Shown: positions 14,897 through 23,470 of the stretch, piece after piece
Position numbering within the stretch: position 1 is the first letter of the stretch
Layout of the letters: every line of letters starts with the position of its first letter
Assembly (NCBI GenBank): GCA_910586735.1
Contig: CAJUJW010000027.1
Location: 1-33,274, forward strand
Source: an uncultured Oscillibacter sp.
Lineage (GTDB): Bacteria > Bacillota > Clostridia > Oscillospirales > Oscillospiraceae
Length of the DNA: 33,274 bases
Reading direction: 5' to 3'
Made by a program: the position numbers and the translations under genes
The notes under the pieces: model-generated
Databases searched by the model: none
What the model saw: the letters and a program-made list of their open reading frames with translations, nothing else
Told to the model about the DNA's origin: nothing

Positions 14897-16279
14897 ATGG
14901 CGTCACGCGGAAGTTCGGCGGCCCGGCGGGAACCGCCCCGCAGGGAGCCCCAGCGCAGGCCCGCCCAGCAGCGGCGCAAGCCCGTCCAGTCCAAGTCCCA
15001 GCGCCGGCCCCCCCGGCAGCAGAGCGTCGTCATCCCCTTCACCGCCCCCCAGCCCCGGCCCAAGCAGCGCCGCCGCTCCATCAGCCGGGAGGAGGCCCAG
15101 CGCCGCCAGGAGCTCCGCCTGCGCCAGCAGGCGCTGGAGGCCGAGGGCAAGGAGCTGGCCAAGGGCCCTGTGGACCTGCCCTTCTGCCTTCTGGTGCTTC
15201 TGCTGATGTCCATCGGCCTTGTGATGCTCCTGTCCGCCAGCTTCCCCTCCGCCTACTACGACGATTCCACGAAAAACAACCCCGCCTACTACTTCATCCG
15301 TCAGGGCGTCTTCGCCGTCATGGGCGTGGCCGCCATGCTCTTCATCGGCAAGATCAACTACCGGCGCTTCCGGGGCGTGGCCAAGTCCCTGCTGTATGTG
15401 TCCATCTTTATGCTGGTGCTGGTCATCATCCCCCACAACCCCATCGCCCACACCGTCAAGGGCGCCACCCGCTGGCTGGGCGTGGGCGACCTGTTCAGCT
15501 TCCAGCCCTCGGAGATCGCCAAGATGGCCATCATCATCTACTTCTCCGACAGCATCTCCAAGAAAAAGGACCTGATGCGCTCCTTCCGGTACGGCATCCT
15601 GCCCTACGCCGCCGTCCTGGTGGCGACCGCGGGCCTTGTGGCCATCGAGCCCCACCTCTCCGGCGCCATTTTGATCCTGGGCGTGGGCGCGGCGCTGATG
15701 CTGGTGGGGGGCATCAACTGGGGCTGGGTCCTGGGCGCTCTGGGCGCGGCGGGGAGCCTGCTGTACTTCGCGCTGTTCATCGTGGGCTACAACACCTCCC
15801 GCATTCAATACTGGCTGAACCCCTGGGCCGACATGCAGGATAAGGGCTATCAGCTCTCCCAGAGCCTCATCACCATCGGCTCCGGCGGGCTCCTGGGCGT
15901 GGGCCTGGGAAAGAGCCGCCAGAAGTTCCGCTTCCTCCCGGAGGAGCACAACGACTTCATCTTCGCCATTATCTGCGAGGAGCTGGGCCTCATCGGGGCC
16001 AGCATCATCATGCTCCTCTTCGCGGCGCTGATTCTCCGGGGCTATTGGATCGCCCTCCACTCCCGGGACCGGTTCGGCAGCCTCCTGGTCATCGGCGTCA
16101 CCACGCTGATCGCCATGCAGACCTTCCTGAACATCGGCGTGGTGACGGGTCTGCTGCCCACCACCGGCATCTCCCTGCCCTTCTTCAGCTACGGGGGCAC
16201 GGCCCTGTCTATCCAGTTGGCGGAGATGGGGGTCGTGTTATCGGTATCAAGACAGATGAAACCCACAAAGGCAGGATAG
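14897..16279 (+). CDS. ftsW: FtsW/SpoVE-type lipid II polymerase (SEDS family) with basic N-terminal extension
   Basis: This 460-residue SEDS protein polymerises glycan strands with a partner class B PBP. The membrane core starts near residue 91 (LPFCLLVLLLMSIGLVMLLS) and includes KGATRWLGVGDLFSFQPSEIAK, quoted here as GATRWLGVG and FQPSEIAK, plus PEEHNDFIFAIICEELGL and GISLPFFSYGGTA, all SEDS hallmarks. Residues 1-85 are unusual: very rich in Arg, Pro and Gln, with no hydrophobic segment, so probably cytoplasmic and disordered. Usual FtsW proteins are ~370-400 residues. The RBS AAAGGGGGAGG precedes the ATG. FtsW and SpoVE cannot be separated by sequence alone; the PBP at 9739 is the likely partner. 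Confidence 0.93.
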   Translation: MASRGSSAARREPPRREPQRRPAQQRRKPVQSKSQRRPPRQQSVVIPFTAPQPRPKQRRRSISREEAQRRQELRLRQQALEAEGKELAKGPVDLPFCLLVLLLMSIGLVMLLSASFPSAYYDDSTKNNPAYYFIRQGVFAVMGVAAMLFIGKINYRRFRGVAKSLLYVSIFMLVLVIIPHNPIAHTVKGATRWLGVGDLFSFQPSEIAKMAIIIYFSDSISKKKDLMRSFRYGILPYAAVLVATAGLVAIEPHLSGAILILGVGAALMLVGGINWGWVLGALGAAGSLLYFALFIVGYNTSRIQYWLNPWADMQDKGYQLSQSLITIGSGGLLGVGLGKSRQKFRFLPEEHNDFIFAIICEELGLIGASIIMLLFAALILRGYWIALHSRDRFGSLLVIGVTTLIAMQTFLNIGVVTGLLPTTGISLPFFSYGGTALSIQLAEMGVVLSVSRQMKPTKAG

Positions 16280-16293
16280 AGGGGGGATATGAA

Positions 16294-17430
16294 ATGCCGA
16301 AACCGTTACAGCGGGTCATCTTCACCTGCGGCGGAACGGCGGGGCATGTGAATCCCGCCATCGCCCTGGCGCAGCTGGCCCTGGAGAAAAACCCCGAGGC
16401 GCAGGTTTTATTCGTCGGCGCGGAACGGGGTCTGGAGAAGGACCTGATTCCCAAGGCGGGCTATGACTTCCAGACCGTCCACATCTCCAGCTTTCACCGC
16501 TCCTTCAAGCCCGCCGAAATCAAGCACAATCTCATCTCCGTGGGCAACCTCATCCGGGCCCCCGGCGAGGCGAAAGCCATCCTCCGGGCCTTCCGGCCCG
16601 ACGCCGTGGTGGGCACCGGGGGCTACGCCAGCTATCCGCTGGTGAAGGCCGCCGCCAGGATGAAAATCCCCACGGCGGTCCACGAGTCCAACGCCGTCCC
16701 CGGCCTCACCACCCAGATGCTGGAAAACTACGCGGACCGCATCATGGTGGGCTTCGAGTCCTGCCGGAGGCACTACCGCCGCCCGGAAAAGGTGGTGGTC
16801 ACGGGCACGCCGGTGCGGGGCGACTTCTTCTCCATGACCAAGCAGGAGGCCAAGCGGGCCCTGAACATGGACGACGGCAGGCCCCTGATCGTCTCCTTCT
16901 GGGGCTCCCTGGGGGCCTCGGGCATGAACCGCCAGATGGCGGACTTCCTGGCCCTGGAGGCGGCGAAGCAGCCCTTCTACCATATCCACGGCGCGGGAAA
17001 GCAGGGCTGTCCCATCATGCTGGAGATTCTGCGGGAGAAGGGCGTGGACCTGGGGGCCCATCCCTCCCTCCAGCTGCGGGAGTACATTTACGACATGGCC
17101 CCCGTCATGCGGGCGGCGGACCTGGTCATCTGCCGGGCCGGGGCCTCCACCATCAGCGAGCTGACGGCCCTGGGGACCCCCGCGCTGATGGTCCCCTCCC
17201 CCTACGTCACCAACAACCACCAGGAGAAAAACGCCCGTGCCCTGGAGGAGCACGGCGGCGCGGTGGTTCTGCTGGAGCCGGAGTGCTCCGGCCAGGCCCT
17301 GTTCCAGGCGGCCTGCAGCATTCTGCACGATCCCTCCCGCCTCCGGGCCATGGAGGAGTCCATGGCAATGCTCGGCATTCAGGACGCGGCGGAACGCATT
17401 TACCAGACGGTGCTGGAAATCCAGAAGTAA
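16294..17430 (+). CDS. murG: Lipid II synthase MurG (UDP-GlcNAc transferase)
   Basis: This 378-residue GT-B glycosyltransferase adds GlcNAc to lipid I at the inner membrane face. The N-terminal loop reads FTCGGTAGHVNPAIALAQLA, with GGTAGH in place of the common GGTGGH. Later motifs are VGTGGYASYP, PTAVHESNAVPGLTTQ, VTGTPVRGDF and the C-terminal UDP-GlcNAc site ICRAGASTISELTALGTPAL. The ATG at 16294 is 14 bases after the ftsW stop and follows GAGGGGGGATATGAA; the long in-frame region upstream overlaps ftsW and is spurious. Slightly longer than the typical ~360 residues. Confidence 0.94.
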   Translation: MPKPLQRVIFTCGGTAGHVNPAIALAQLALEKNPEAQVLFVGAERGLEKDLIPKAGYDFQTVHISSFHRSFKPAEIKHNLISVGNLIRAPGEAKAILRAFRPDAVVGTGGYASYPLVKAAARMKIPTAVHESNAVPGLTTQMLENYADRIMVGFESCRRHYRRPEKVVVTGTPVRGDFFSMTKQEAKRALNMDDGRPLIVSFWGSLGASGMNRQMADFLALEAAKQPFYHIHGAGKQGCPIMLEILREKGVDLGAHPSLQLREYIYDMAPVMRAADLVICRAGASTISELTALGTPALMVPSPYVTNNHQEKNARALEEHGGAVVLLEPECSGQALFQAACSILHDPSRLRAMEESMAMLGIQDAAERIYQTVLEIQK

Positions 17431-17492
17431 CCAGAATTTCCCTTTGCCCATAGGATGGAGCGTTACACCATTCTTGGAGCGGAGGGACGGAC

Positions 17493-18746
17493 ATGAGCCA
17501 GTTGAGGATAAGAGGCGGCAGCCGCCTGCAAGGCGAGGCGGACATCCAGGGGGCGAAAAACAGCATCCTGCCCATCCTGGCGGCCACACTGCTGACGGCG
17601 GACCAGGTGGAGCTGCGGGGCTGTCCCCGCCTCCGGGACGTGGACGCTTCCATTCATATTCTGCGGGACCTGGGCTGCCGGGCCCGCTGGGAGGGGGAGA
17701 ACACCCTCCTGGTGGACACCCGGGCCCTGGACGGGTGCGCCGTCTCAGAGCGGCTGATGCGGGAGATGCGGTCCTCCGCCATCTTCCTGGGGGCCATCCT
17801 GGCCCGGTGCGGCCAGGCGGAATTGAGCTATCCCGGCGGCTGTGAGCTGGGGCCCCGCCCCATTGACCTGCACCTCTCGGGCCTCCGGGACCTGGGGGCG
17901 GAGATCGACGACGCCGGCGGCGTCCTCCACTGCAAGGCACCCCGGCTCAAGGGCCGGGAGATTGTGCTGAGCCTGCCCTCCGTGGGGGCCACGGAAAACC
18001 TGATGCTGGCCGCCTGCGGCGCGTCCGGCGTCACCACCATCACGGGCGCCGCCCAGGAGCCGGAGATCGTGGACCTCCAGAACTTCCTATCCGCCTGCGG
18101 GGCCAGGGTCTCCGGGGCGGGAAGCTCCACGGTTTCCGTGGAGGGCGGAAGGCCCCTCCACGGCTGTACTTACACTGTGATGCCGGACCGGATCGCGGCG
18201 GCTACTTATCTCTGCGCGGCGGCCTCCGCCGGGGGGGAGATTTTCCTCCGGGGGGCCCGGGAGGAGCATTTGTCCACCGTCACCGCCGTCCTGCGGGAGG
18301 CGGGCTGCTCCATCCTCTCCGACGCGGCGGGCATCGCCTGTGCCAGCCGGGACCGCCTTTCGGCGGTCCGCCCGGTGCGCACGGCCCCCTACCCCGGCTT
18401 CCCCACCGACGCCCAGGCCATTTTGATGGCGGCTCTGCTGAAGAGCCGGGGGGCCACGGTGTTTGAGGAAAACATGTTCTCCAGCCGCTACCGCCATGTG
18501 GACGAACTCAGCCGCATGGGGGCCGACATCCGGGTCTCCGGCCGGGCGGCGGTGGTCACGGGGACGGAGCGGCTCCACGGCGCGCCGGTGCGCTGCACGG
18601 ACCTCCGGGGCGGGGCGGCGCTGTGCGTGGCGGCCCTGGCGGCGGAGGGCGAGACCACCGTCCGGGAAATCGGCCACATCGACCGGGGCTATGAGGACAT
18701 CGCCAGGGACCTGCGCCGCCTGGGGGCGGACATTGTCCGGTTATAA
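17493..18746 (+). CDS. murA: UDP-N-acetylglucosamine 1-carboxyvinyltransferase
   Basis: This 417-residue enzyme uses PEP to make UDP-GlcNAc-enolpyruvate, the first committed step of peptidoglycan synthesis, in the cytoplasm. The start GGSRLQGEADIQGAKNSILP holds the Lys/Asn pair of the active site. The loop LSYPGGCELGPRPIDLHL has Cys117, the residue modified by fosfomycin in the family, so the enzyme is of the sensitive (Cys) type. It is a full-length EPT fold. The gene lies 62 bases after murG. Having murA inside the dcw cluster is found in several Firmicutes. Many Firmicutes have a second copy (murZ), so this need not be the only one. Confidence 0.95.
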   Translation: MSQLRIRGGSRLQGEADIQGAKNSILPILAATLLTADQVELRGCPRLRDVDASIHILRDLGCRARWEGENTLLVDTRALDGCAVSERLMREMRSSAIFLGAILARCGQAELSYPGGCELGPRPIDLHLSGLRDLGAEIDDAGGVLHCKAPRLKGREIVLSLPSVGATENLMLAACGASGVTTITGAAQEPEIVDLQNFLSACGARVSGAGSSTVSVEGGRPLHGCTYTVMPDRIAAATYLCAAASAGGEIFLRGAREEHLSTVTAVLREAGCSILSDAAGIACASRDRLSAVRPVRTAPYPGFPTDAQAILMAALLKSRGATVFEENMFSSRYRHVDELSRMGADIRVSGRAAVVTGTERLHGAPVRCTDLRGGAALCVAALAAEGETTVREIGHIDRGYEDIARDLRRLGADIVRL

Positions 18747-18822
18747 ACACAAGTTCTGAAACAGAAAAAACGCGGGGGCCGCCGGGGCGGTCCCCACTGG
18801 AAGATAGAATTGGAGCGCGGCC

Positions 18823-19596
18823 ATGGCGAGACGGAAACATACAAAGCGGCGAAGGGGACGGGGGAGCTACGGCTTTCTCTATAAGCTGCTGTCTGTTCTG
18901 GTGATCTGTACCGCCATCATCGCCGCCATGACGCTGTTTTTCCGGGTGGACAACATTGTGGTCAGCGGCCAGAAGCGCTACACGGCGGAGGAAATCCAGG
19001 CGGCCTGCGGCGTGGAGCTGGGGTCCAACATGTACCTCCTGAACAAATACGACCTGCGGCAGAACATCTGGAACCAGCTGCCCTATATTGAGGACATCCG
19101 CATCAACCGCAAGCTGCCGGACACCCTGCTCATCGAGGTCCGGGAGAGCGGGCGGCCCTTTGCCCTGGTGCAGGACGGCAGCGCCTGGCTGGTCAGCGGC
19201 AGCGGCAAAATCGTGGAGCAGCTGCCGGAGGAGGAGGCGGGCCTCTACGGCCGCATCACCGGCTGCCAGCTGCTGGCCCCTGCGGTGGGGTCCTCCCTGG
19301 CCCTGGCCACGGAGTACGCCTCCCAGCAGTCCAGCCTCCTGGCCCTTCTGCGGGCCCTGGACGACGCGGGGCTGACGGAAAACGCCGACGCCATCAGCCT
19401 GGACGAGCTGAGCTATTTGAAGATGGACTACATCGGCCGCTTCACTGTGCGGATGGACTACGGCGCCGACTATGAGTGGGAGCTGAAAAAGCTGACGGCC
19501 ACCCTGGCCAAGGAGCAGATTCAAAGCAACATGACCGGCACCATCGACCTGCGGCTCAAGGGCGACGAGGTGCGCCTGATTCAGAATGTGCGCTGA
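18823..19596 (+). CDS. ftsQ: Cell division protein FtsQ/DivIB
   Basis: This 257-residue single-pass membrane protein has a very basic N-terminus (residues 1-20, mostly Lys and Arg), one membrane segment near residues 22-42 (LLSVLVICTAIIAAMTLFF), and an extracellular POTRA domain opening with VDNIVVSGQKRYTAEEI. The FtsQ/DivIB domain follows. With FtsL and FtsB/DivIC it forms a trimer that links FtsZ-side components to septal wall synthesis. Position between murA and ftsZ supports the call. The ATG at 18823 follows TTGGAGCGCGGCC. No ftsA follows; ftsZ is next, behind its own promoter. Confidence 0.9.
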   Translation: MARRKHTKRRRGRGSYGFLYKLLSVLVICTAIIAAMTLFFRVDNIVVSGQKRYTAEEIQAACGVELGSNMYLLNKYDLRQNIWNQLPYIEDIRINRKLPDTLLIEVRESGRPFALVQDGSAWLVSGSGKIVEQLPEEEAGLYGRITGCQLLAPAVGSSLALATEYASQQSSLLALLRALDDAGLTENADAISLDELSYLKMDYIGRFTVRMDYGADYEWELKKLTATLAKEQIQSNMTGTIDLRLKGDEVRLIQNVR

Positions 19597-19639
19597 GCCA
19601 GGTTTTTTTGAGAATTTGCGTCGAATGTGAATCAAGCAC

Positions 19640-19668
19640 TTGACCTAAGCGAAAAAGTGGCTTACAAT
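19640..19668 (+). promoter_or_regulatory. Sigma-A promoter for ftsZ
   Basis: TTGACC (19640-19645) and TACAAT (19663-19668) are 17 bases apart, near consensus, in the AT-richer gap between ftsQ and ftsZ. Separate strong transcription of ftsZ would fit the high FtsZ levels cells need. Confidence 0.75.
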
Positions 19669-19690
19669 AGGATAAATAGGTAAATTGGGT

Positions 19691-19711
19691 CATCCCGGCC
19701 CTGCCGGGATG
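19691..19711 (+). promoter_or_regulatory. 5'-UTR hairpin of ftsZ
   Basis: CATCCCGGC pairs perfectly with GCCGGGATG around a 3-base loop, shortly after the ftsZ promoter and 30 bases before the start codon. There is no U-tract, so mRNA stabilisation is more likely than termination. Confidence 0.5.
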
Positions 19712-19741
19712 TTCGCACTAATGACAGCAGGAGGCAGCAGT

Positions 19742-20863
19742 ATGGCATTTGGTTTGGAGAGCAGTCCCGATACCGTGGTGAATATCAAGGTAATCGGAGT
19801 CGGCGGCGCTGGAAATAATGTAGTAAACCGCATGGTAAGCTCCGGGACAAAGGGAGTGGACTTTGTCGCGGTCAACACGGACAAGCAGGCGCTGAACATC
19901 TCCAGCGCCGCCTATAAAATCCAGATTGGAGAGAAGCTGACCCACGGACAGGGCGCGGGCTCCGACCCGGAGGTGGGCCGCAAGTCCGCCGAGGAGAGCC
20001 GGAACCAGATTGCCAAGGCCCTGGAGGAGACGGACATGGTCTTCATCACCGCCGGCATGGGCGGCGGAACGGGCACCGGCGCGGCCCCCATCGTGGCGGA
20101 GCTGGCCAAGGAGCTGGACATCCTCACCGTGGGCGTGGTGACCAAGCCCTTCGGCTTTGAGGGACGCCGCCGGATGCAGCAGGCCGAGGGCGGCATCGAG
20201 GAGCTCAGGACCAAGGTGGACTCCCTGGTCATCATCCCCAACGAGCGCCTCAAGCACGCCACGGACCAGAAAATCACCTTTGCCAACGCCTTCGAGATCG
20301 CTGACGACGTGCTGCGCCAGGCGGTGCAGTCCATCTCCGACCTGATCCGGGACACGGGCTTCATCAACCTGGACTTCGCCGACGTGACCGCCGTCATGAA
20401 GGACGCGGGCCTCGCCCACATGGGCGTGGGCCGGGCCGCCGGAAAGGGCAAGGCCGAGGAGGCCGCCAAGATGGCCGTCTCCAGCCCCCTGCTGGAGACC
20501 AGCATCAACGGCGCCCGGGGCATTCTGATCAACGTAGCCGGTTCCCCGGACATCGGCCTGGAGGAAATCGAGCAGGCCGCCGGCCTGGTCCAGGCCGCCG
20601 TTCACCCGGACGCCAACGTCATCTTCGGCGCCACCTTTGACGAGACCCTGGACGACGAGATTCGGGTCACGGTCATCGCCACCGGCTTTGAGAAGGCCCC
20701 CGGCCAGCTGCCCAACAAGATGGTGGAGGAGCCCGAAAAGCCCGCCGAGGAGGAGACTCCCGCCGCTCCTGAGCCCCTGGGTGAGGAGGACGTGCCCAAG
20801 CCCGAAGCCCCGGAGGACGACCCCTTTGAGGCCATCTTCCAAATTTTCAATAAGAAAGACTGA
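19742..20863 (+). CDS. ftsZ: Cell division protein FtsZ
   Basis: This 373-residue tubulin-like GTPase forms the Z-ring. The GTP-binding signature GGGTGTGAAP lies near residues 106-115, with IKVIGVGGAGNNVVNRM at the start and the T7 synergy loop NLDFADVTAVM near residue 210. A flexible Pro/Glu-rich linker begins near residue 325. The C-terminal tail ends EDDPFEAIFQIFNKKD and lacks the common IPxFL-type peptide that binds FtsA and SepF, though an aromatic/hydrophobic patch remains. The ATG at 19742 follows AGGAGGCAGCAG; an in-frame extension to 19685 spans the hairpin. Own promoter upstream and a terminator at 20886 make it a single-gene unit as well as the end of the cluster. Confidence 0.96.
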   Translation: MAFGLESSPDTVVNIKVIGVGGAGNNVVNRMVSSGTKGVDFVAVNTDKQALNISSAAYKIQIGEKLTHGQGAGSDPEVGRKSAEESRNQIAKALEETDMVFITAGMGGGTGTGAAPIVAELAKELDILTVGVVTKPFGFEGRRRMQQAEGGIEELRTKVDSLVIIPNERLKHATDQKITFANAFEIADDVLRQAVQSISDLIRDTGFINLDFADVTAVMKDAGLAHMGVGRAAGKGKAEEAAKMAVSSPLLETSINGARGILINVAGSPDIGLEEIEQAAGLVQAAVHPDANVIFGATFDETLDDEIRVTVIATGFEKAPGQLPNKMVEEPEKPAEEETPAAPEPLGEEDVPKPEAPEDDPFEAIFQIFNKKD

Positions 20864-20885
20864 GCAATTTTCATACAAAAAATGG

Positions 20886-20920
20886 AAGACCCTGGAGGCG
20901 TTTGCCTCCGGGGTCTTTTT
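20886..20920 (+). terminator. Rho-independent terminator after ftsZ
   Basis: AAGACCCTGGAGGC pairs with GCCTCCGGGGTCTT across a GTTT loop and is followed by TTT. It closes the dcw transcript. Confidence 0.88.
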
Positions 20921-21045
20921 GCCGCCTTGAAACTCGGGAACAGGCAGACGCCGCCATGGACGCGCTGCCGCTTTTTGCTTGTGCTGATTCTCCGTTTTCG
21001 GCAAAAGATACTCAGGCCGGAAACGGCGCTTAATAAAAGCAACGT

Positions 21046-21070
21046 CTGTCAAGAAAGCCCTTTTTGACAG
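21046..21070 (+). promoter_or_regulatory. Inverted repeat just before spoIVB
   Basis: CTGTCAA (21046-21052) and TTGACAG (21064-21070) form a stem extendable to about 10 bp with a 5-base loop. It ends a few bases before the ribosome site. No convincing sigma-G promoter was found by eye. It may be an operator or an mRNA hairpin. Confidence 0.4.
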
Positions 21071-21089
21071 GCCGGAAGGGGTGATTTGA

Positions 21090-22025
21090 TTGTATGGACC
21101 TTCACGATTCGCGAGGCGGGCGCTGGGCGCCGGGGCGGCGCTGGCGCTTGCGTTTTTCCTGTGCGCCGGGGCAATGCCCGTAAAGGCGGCGGAAGCCCGC
21201 ATGCTGGTCCCGGTGGGCCACACGGTGGGCATCAAGCTCTTTTCCCGGGGCGTGGTGGTGGTGAAGCTCACCGAGGGCGGCACCCCCGCCAGGGAGTGCG
21301 GCCTGCGCACCGGGGACGTAATCGTCAAATGCGGCGGCGACGCCGTAACCTCCACGGAGCAGTTCCAGTCCCTGCTGCAAAAAAGCGGCGGCAGCGCCGC
21401 CGACCTCCAGATTGACCGGGACGGCGGCCAGATGACCTTGTCGGTGGAGCCCTCCCAGAACGACCAGGGCGTCTACTGCATCGGCGCCTGGGTCCGGGAC
21501 AGCATGGCGGGCATCGGCACCATGACCTATTACGACCCCGCCACCGGGGCCTTCGGCGCGCTGGGGCACGGCGTCACGGACACGGACACGGCGCTGCTGA
21601 TGCCCTTTTCCAACGGCTCCATCCTGCCCTCCACCGTCAAGGCGGTGAAAAAGGGCGAGGCGGGTTCCGCCGGGGAACTCCGGGGGGACTTCGACCTGAC
21701 CAGGGACCTGGGCCCGCTGTACGCCAACACGGGCAGCGGCATCTTCGGAAAGCTGGACTCCGCCCCCGAGGCGGGGACCGCCCTGCCCACCGGCACGGCC
21801 CTGCCGGGCCCGGCCACGGTTCTGGCCAACGTCCGGGGAGACGAGGTGCGGGAGTATGACATTGAGATTTTAAAGGTCGCCTCCGGCTCCTCCGGCGGGC
21901 GGGACCTGGTACTCTCCGTCACGGACCCGGCACTGCTGGAGACCACGGGAGGCATTGTACAGGGCATGAGCGGCAGTCCCATTCTGCAAAACGGCAGGCT
22001 GGTGGGAGCCGTAACCCACGTGTAA
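21090..22025 (+). pseudogene. spoIVB: SpoIVB peptidase, 3' end cut off by an integrated element
   Basis: The product is 311 residues; B. subtilis SpoIVB has about 426. The start is TTG 21090 after GGAAGGGGTGA. A signal anchor lies near residues 8-35, a PDZ domain near 48-130, and the S55 serine-protease domain follows. The triad matches the family: His160 in GALGHGVTDTD, Asp279 in SVTDP, and Ser294 in GMSGSPI, with the Asp-Ser spacing of 15 seen in B. subtilis. The frame stops right after GAVTHV, where the family continues with a conserved VNDP...GYG segment and ~30 residues. DNA composition changes at the same point. In B. subtilis SpoIVB is made in the forespore under sigma-G and triggers sigma-K activation. 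As it stands the gene is probably inactive. Confidence 0.88.
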
Positions 22026-22315
22026 GTAAGTAAATGATACCTACAGCAACGCAGACTTCATTGCAGAGTACAGAGAGGCAGCAGCTCATTTACATATGAT
22101 AGACAAATTGATGTTGCAACCCATTGTGATGCAAGGGATTGCGGCGTTTATGGTATGTAAGTGAACTTAGCGTTATATTAGTGTTTCCTCATACTAAAAC
22201 TTATCCAGTTTTGAGAAGCGAGTTGTCGGAAGAACAAAGGACGCATTGATTTTAATCAATGCGTCCTTTATTTTGTCTATGCGCTTCTGACGAAGTAAGA
22301 AAAAGGAGTTTGTAT
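22023..22315 (+). other. Element left end (probable attL flank), non-coding
   Basis: About 290 bases with no gene. It starts with a GTAAGTAAGTAAATGA tract that provides the spoIVB stop and ends at the RBS AAAAAGGAG of the next gene. TGCAACCC and TGATGCAAGGG near 22114-22140 are partly complementary and could be recombinase or regulator sites. Without the right end the attachment core cannot be defined. Confidence 0.5.
22236..22269 (+). terminator. Perfect 16-bp hairpin near the element's left end
   Basis: AAAGGACGCATTGATT (22236-22251) and its exact complement (22254-22269) are separated by 2 bases and followed by ATTTTG. It probably isolates element genes from spoIVB transcription, or is a bidirectional terminator. 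Confidence 0.65.
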
Positions 22316-23455
22316 ATGTCTGAATACCAACTTGAAATCAGGCAGCTTGTGGACTGCCCACGCTGCCGCGTTTATAGAGAGTTTGTTCAAACCCTGATCG
22401 CTGACCGGAGCATCCGAACCAACGGAGGCTCCGGTCTTTTTTATTATACCGTCCTTTGCTCCTATGCCAACTTCCGTACCTCATACTGTCGGCTGGACGG
22501 CATCACCTATGTTATCTACCCTGGCGAGTGGGTTTGCCGTACCAGCGAACTGGCGGCTTGGTTCCGCGTCAGGTTCCAGTACAAAGCCCTGTCCATTTTG
22601 AAAGGCCTCCAAGAGCGGCATCTGATTTCATTTACACCATTGGGACATGGCAATCTGGTGAAGTACAGCATCAAAGGATGGCGAAAGCACAACACGGTCT
22701 TGGATTACAACTGTCCCTGCCAAAAGGAAAGCGGCTTTTTCTTCATGCCCATTGCCATCGCATCAGAATTGATCAGCTACGGCAAAGCGTCAGAGATGGA
22801 TGTGGTACTGGATTTATGGCTTTCTGCAATCTATAAGGATGCCCAGGTGCTGGGCTCTGAGGTTGGACCTGTGGTTTATCTTCGCAATGGCACAGGGAAT
22901 CCTCTCCTGAATTATTCGGATTTGGCACAGCGGTGGGGCCTCTCCCGGTCCACTGTAGGCCGGCTGCTGAACAAGCTGTCCGCTTTGGAATACCTCACTC
23001 TGATGTCCTTTCCGGGCCGTACCGGCAGCGTAATCTATCTGAACAGCTACCTTTCCACCATGTTCCAAGTGTCAGATGTCATGGTGGATAAGGATGAAGT
23101 GGCAATGTGTTTGAACATCAGGGTTCAGCTTCCAGACGCTGCCGAATCGGAGGAGAGCCACTTGGAGAATCCCGAGATTTACGTTTCGGACCAGTTGATT
23201 AGCGTTTCAAAAACGCAAGCGGGGTACTTGACGGAGAAGGTGGCGCAAATCCTTGAAACACAAGGGGTTCCCTGCTTCAACTGTCCCAAATCCACAGTTA
23301 AGTTATATCCCTTATCCAGCGACTGCACGGTAGCTGGTATAGGAGGCGCCTCAAAACCACAGATTGCGAAACTGGGGCTGACCGTCCAATGTGGAAACGA
23401 TCACCCAGTTTACAGCTTTGAGCTTACATGGTCCGTGGAAAAGATGAATTTTTGA
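22316..23455 (+). CDS. Element-encoded winged-helix replication/regulatory protein (RepA-like)
   Basis: This 379-residue soluble protein resembles the replication-initiator or MarR-like winged-helix proteins found near an end of Clostridia conjugative elements; I recognise the type, not a named family. Two possible helix-turn-helix regions are visible: residues ~75-120 (RTSELAAWFRVRFQYKALSI, then LQERHLISFTPLG) and ~205-245 (YSDLAQRWGLSRSTVGRLLN, then KLSALEYLTLMSFPG). Paired cysteines (CPRC, CPC, CFNC) are present but do not form a clear zinc site. The ATG at 22316 follows AAAAAGGAG; an upstream in-frame ATG at 22259 lies in the hairpin. If it is a replication initiator it could let the excised circle persist. 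The reading frame is intact, unlike many element genes. Confidence 0.6.
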   Translation: MSEYQLEIRQLVDCPRCRVYREFVQTLIADRSIRTNGGSGLFYYTVLCSYANFRTSYCRLDGITYVIYPGEWVCRTSELAAWFRVRFQYKALSILKGLQERHLISFTPLGHGNLVKYSIKGWRKHNTVLDYNCPCQKESGFFFMPIAIASELISYGKASEMDVVLDLWLSAIYKDAQVLGSEVGPVVYLRNGTGNPLLNYSDLAQRWGLSRSTVGRLLNKLSALEYLTLMSFPGRTGSVIYLNSYLSTMFQVSDVMVDKDEVAMCLNIRVQLPDAAESEESHLENPEIYVSDQLISVSKTQAGYLTEKVAQILETQGVPCFNCPKSTVKLYPLSSDCTVAGIGGASKPQIAKLGLTVQCGNDHPVYSFELTWSVEKMNF

Positions 23456-23470
23456 AAGGAGGTTTCGACA

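Noticed and set aside
22023..22040. Restoration of the spoIVB 3' end by the element
   Set aside because: Some integrating elements rebuild the target gene's end, but here the frame stops immediately after VTHV with no replacement of the conserved tail.
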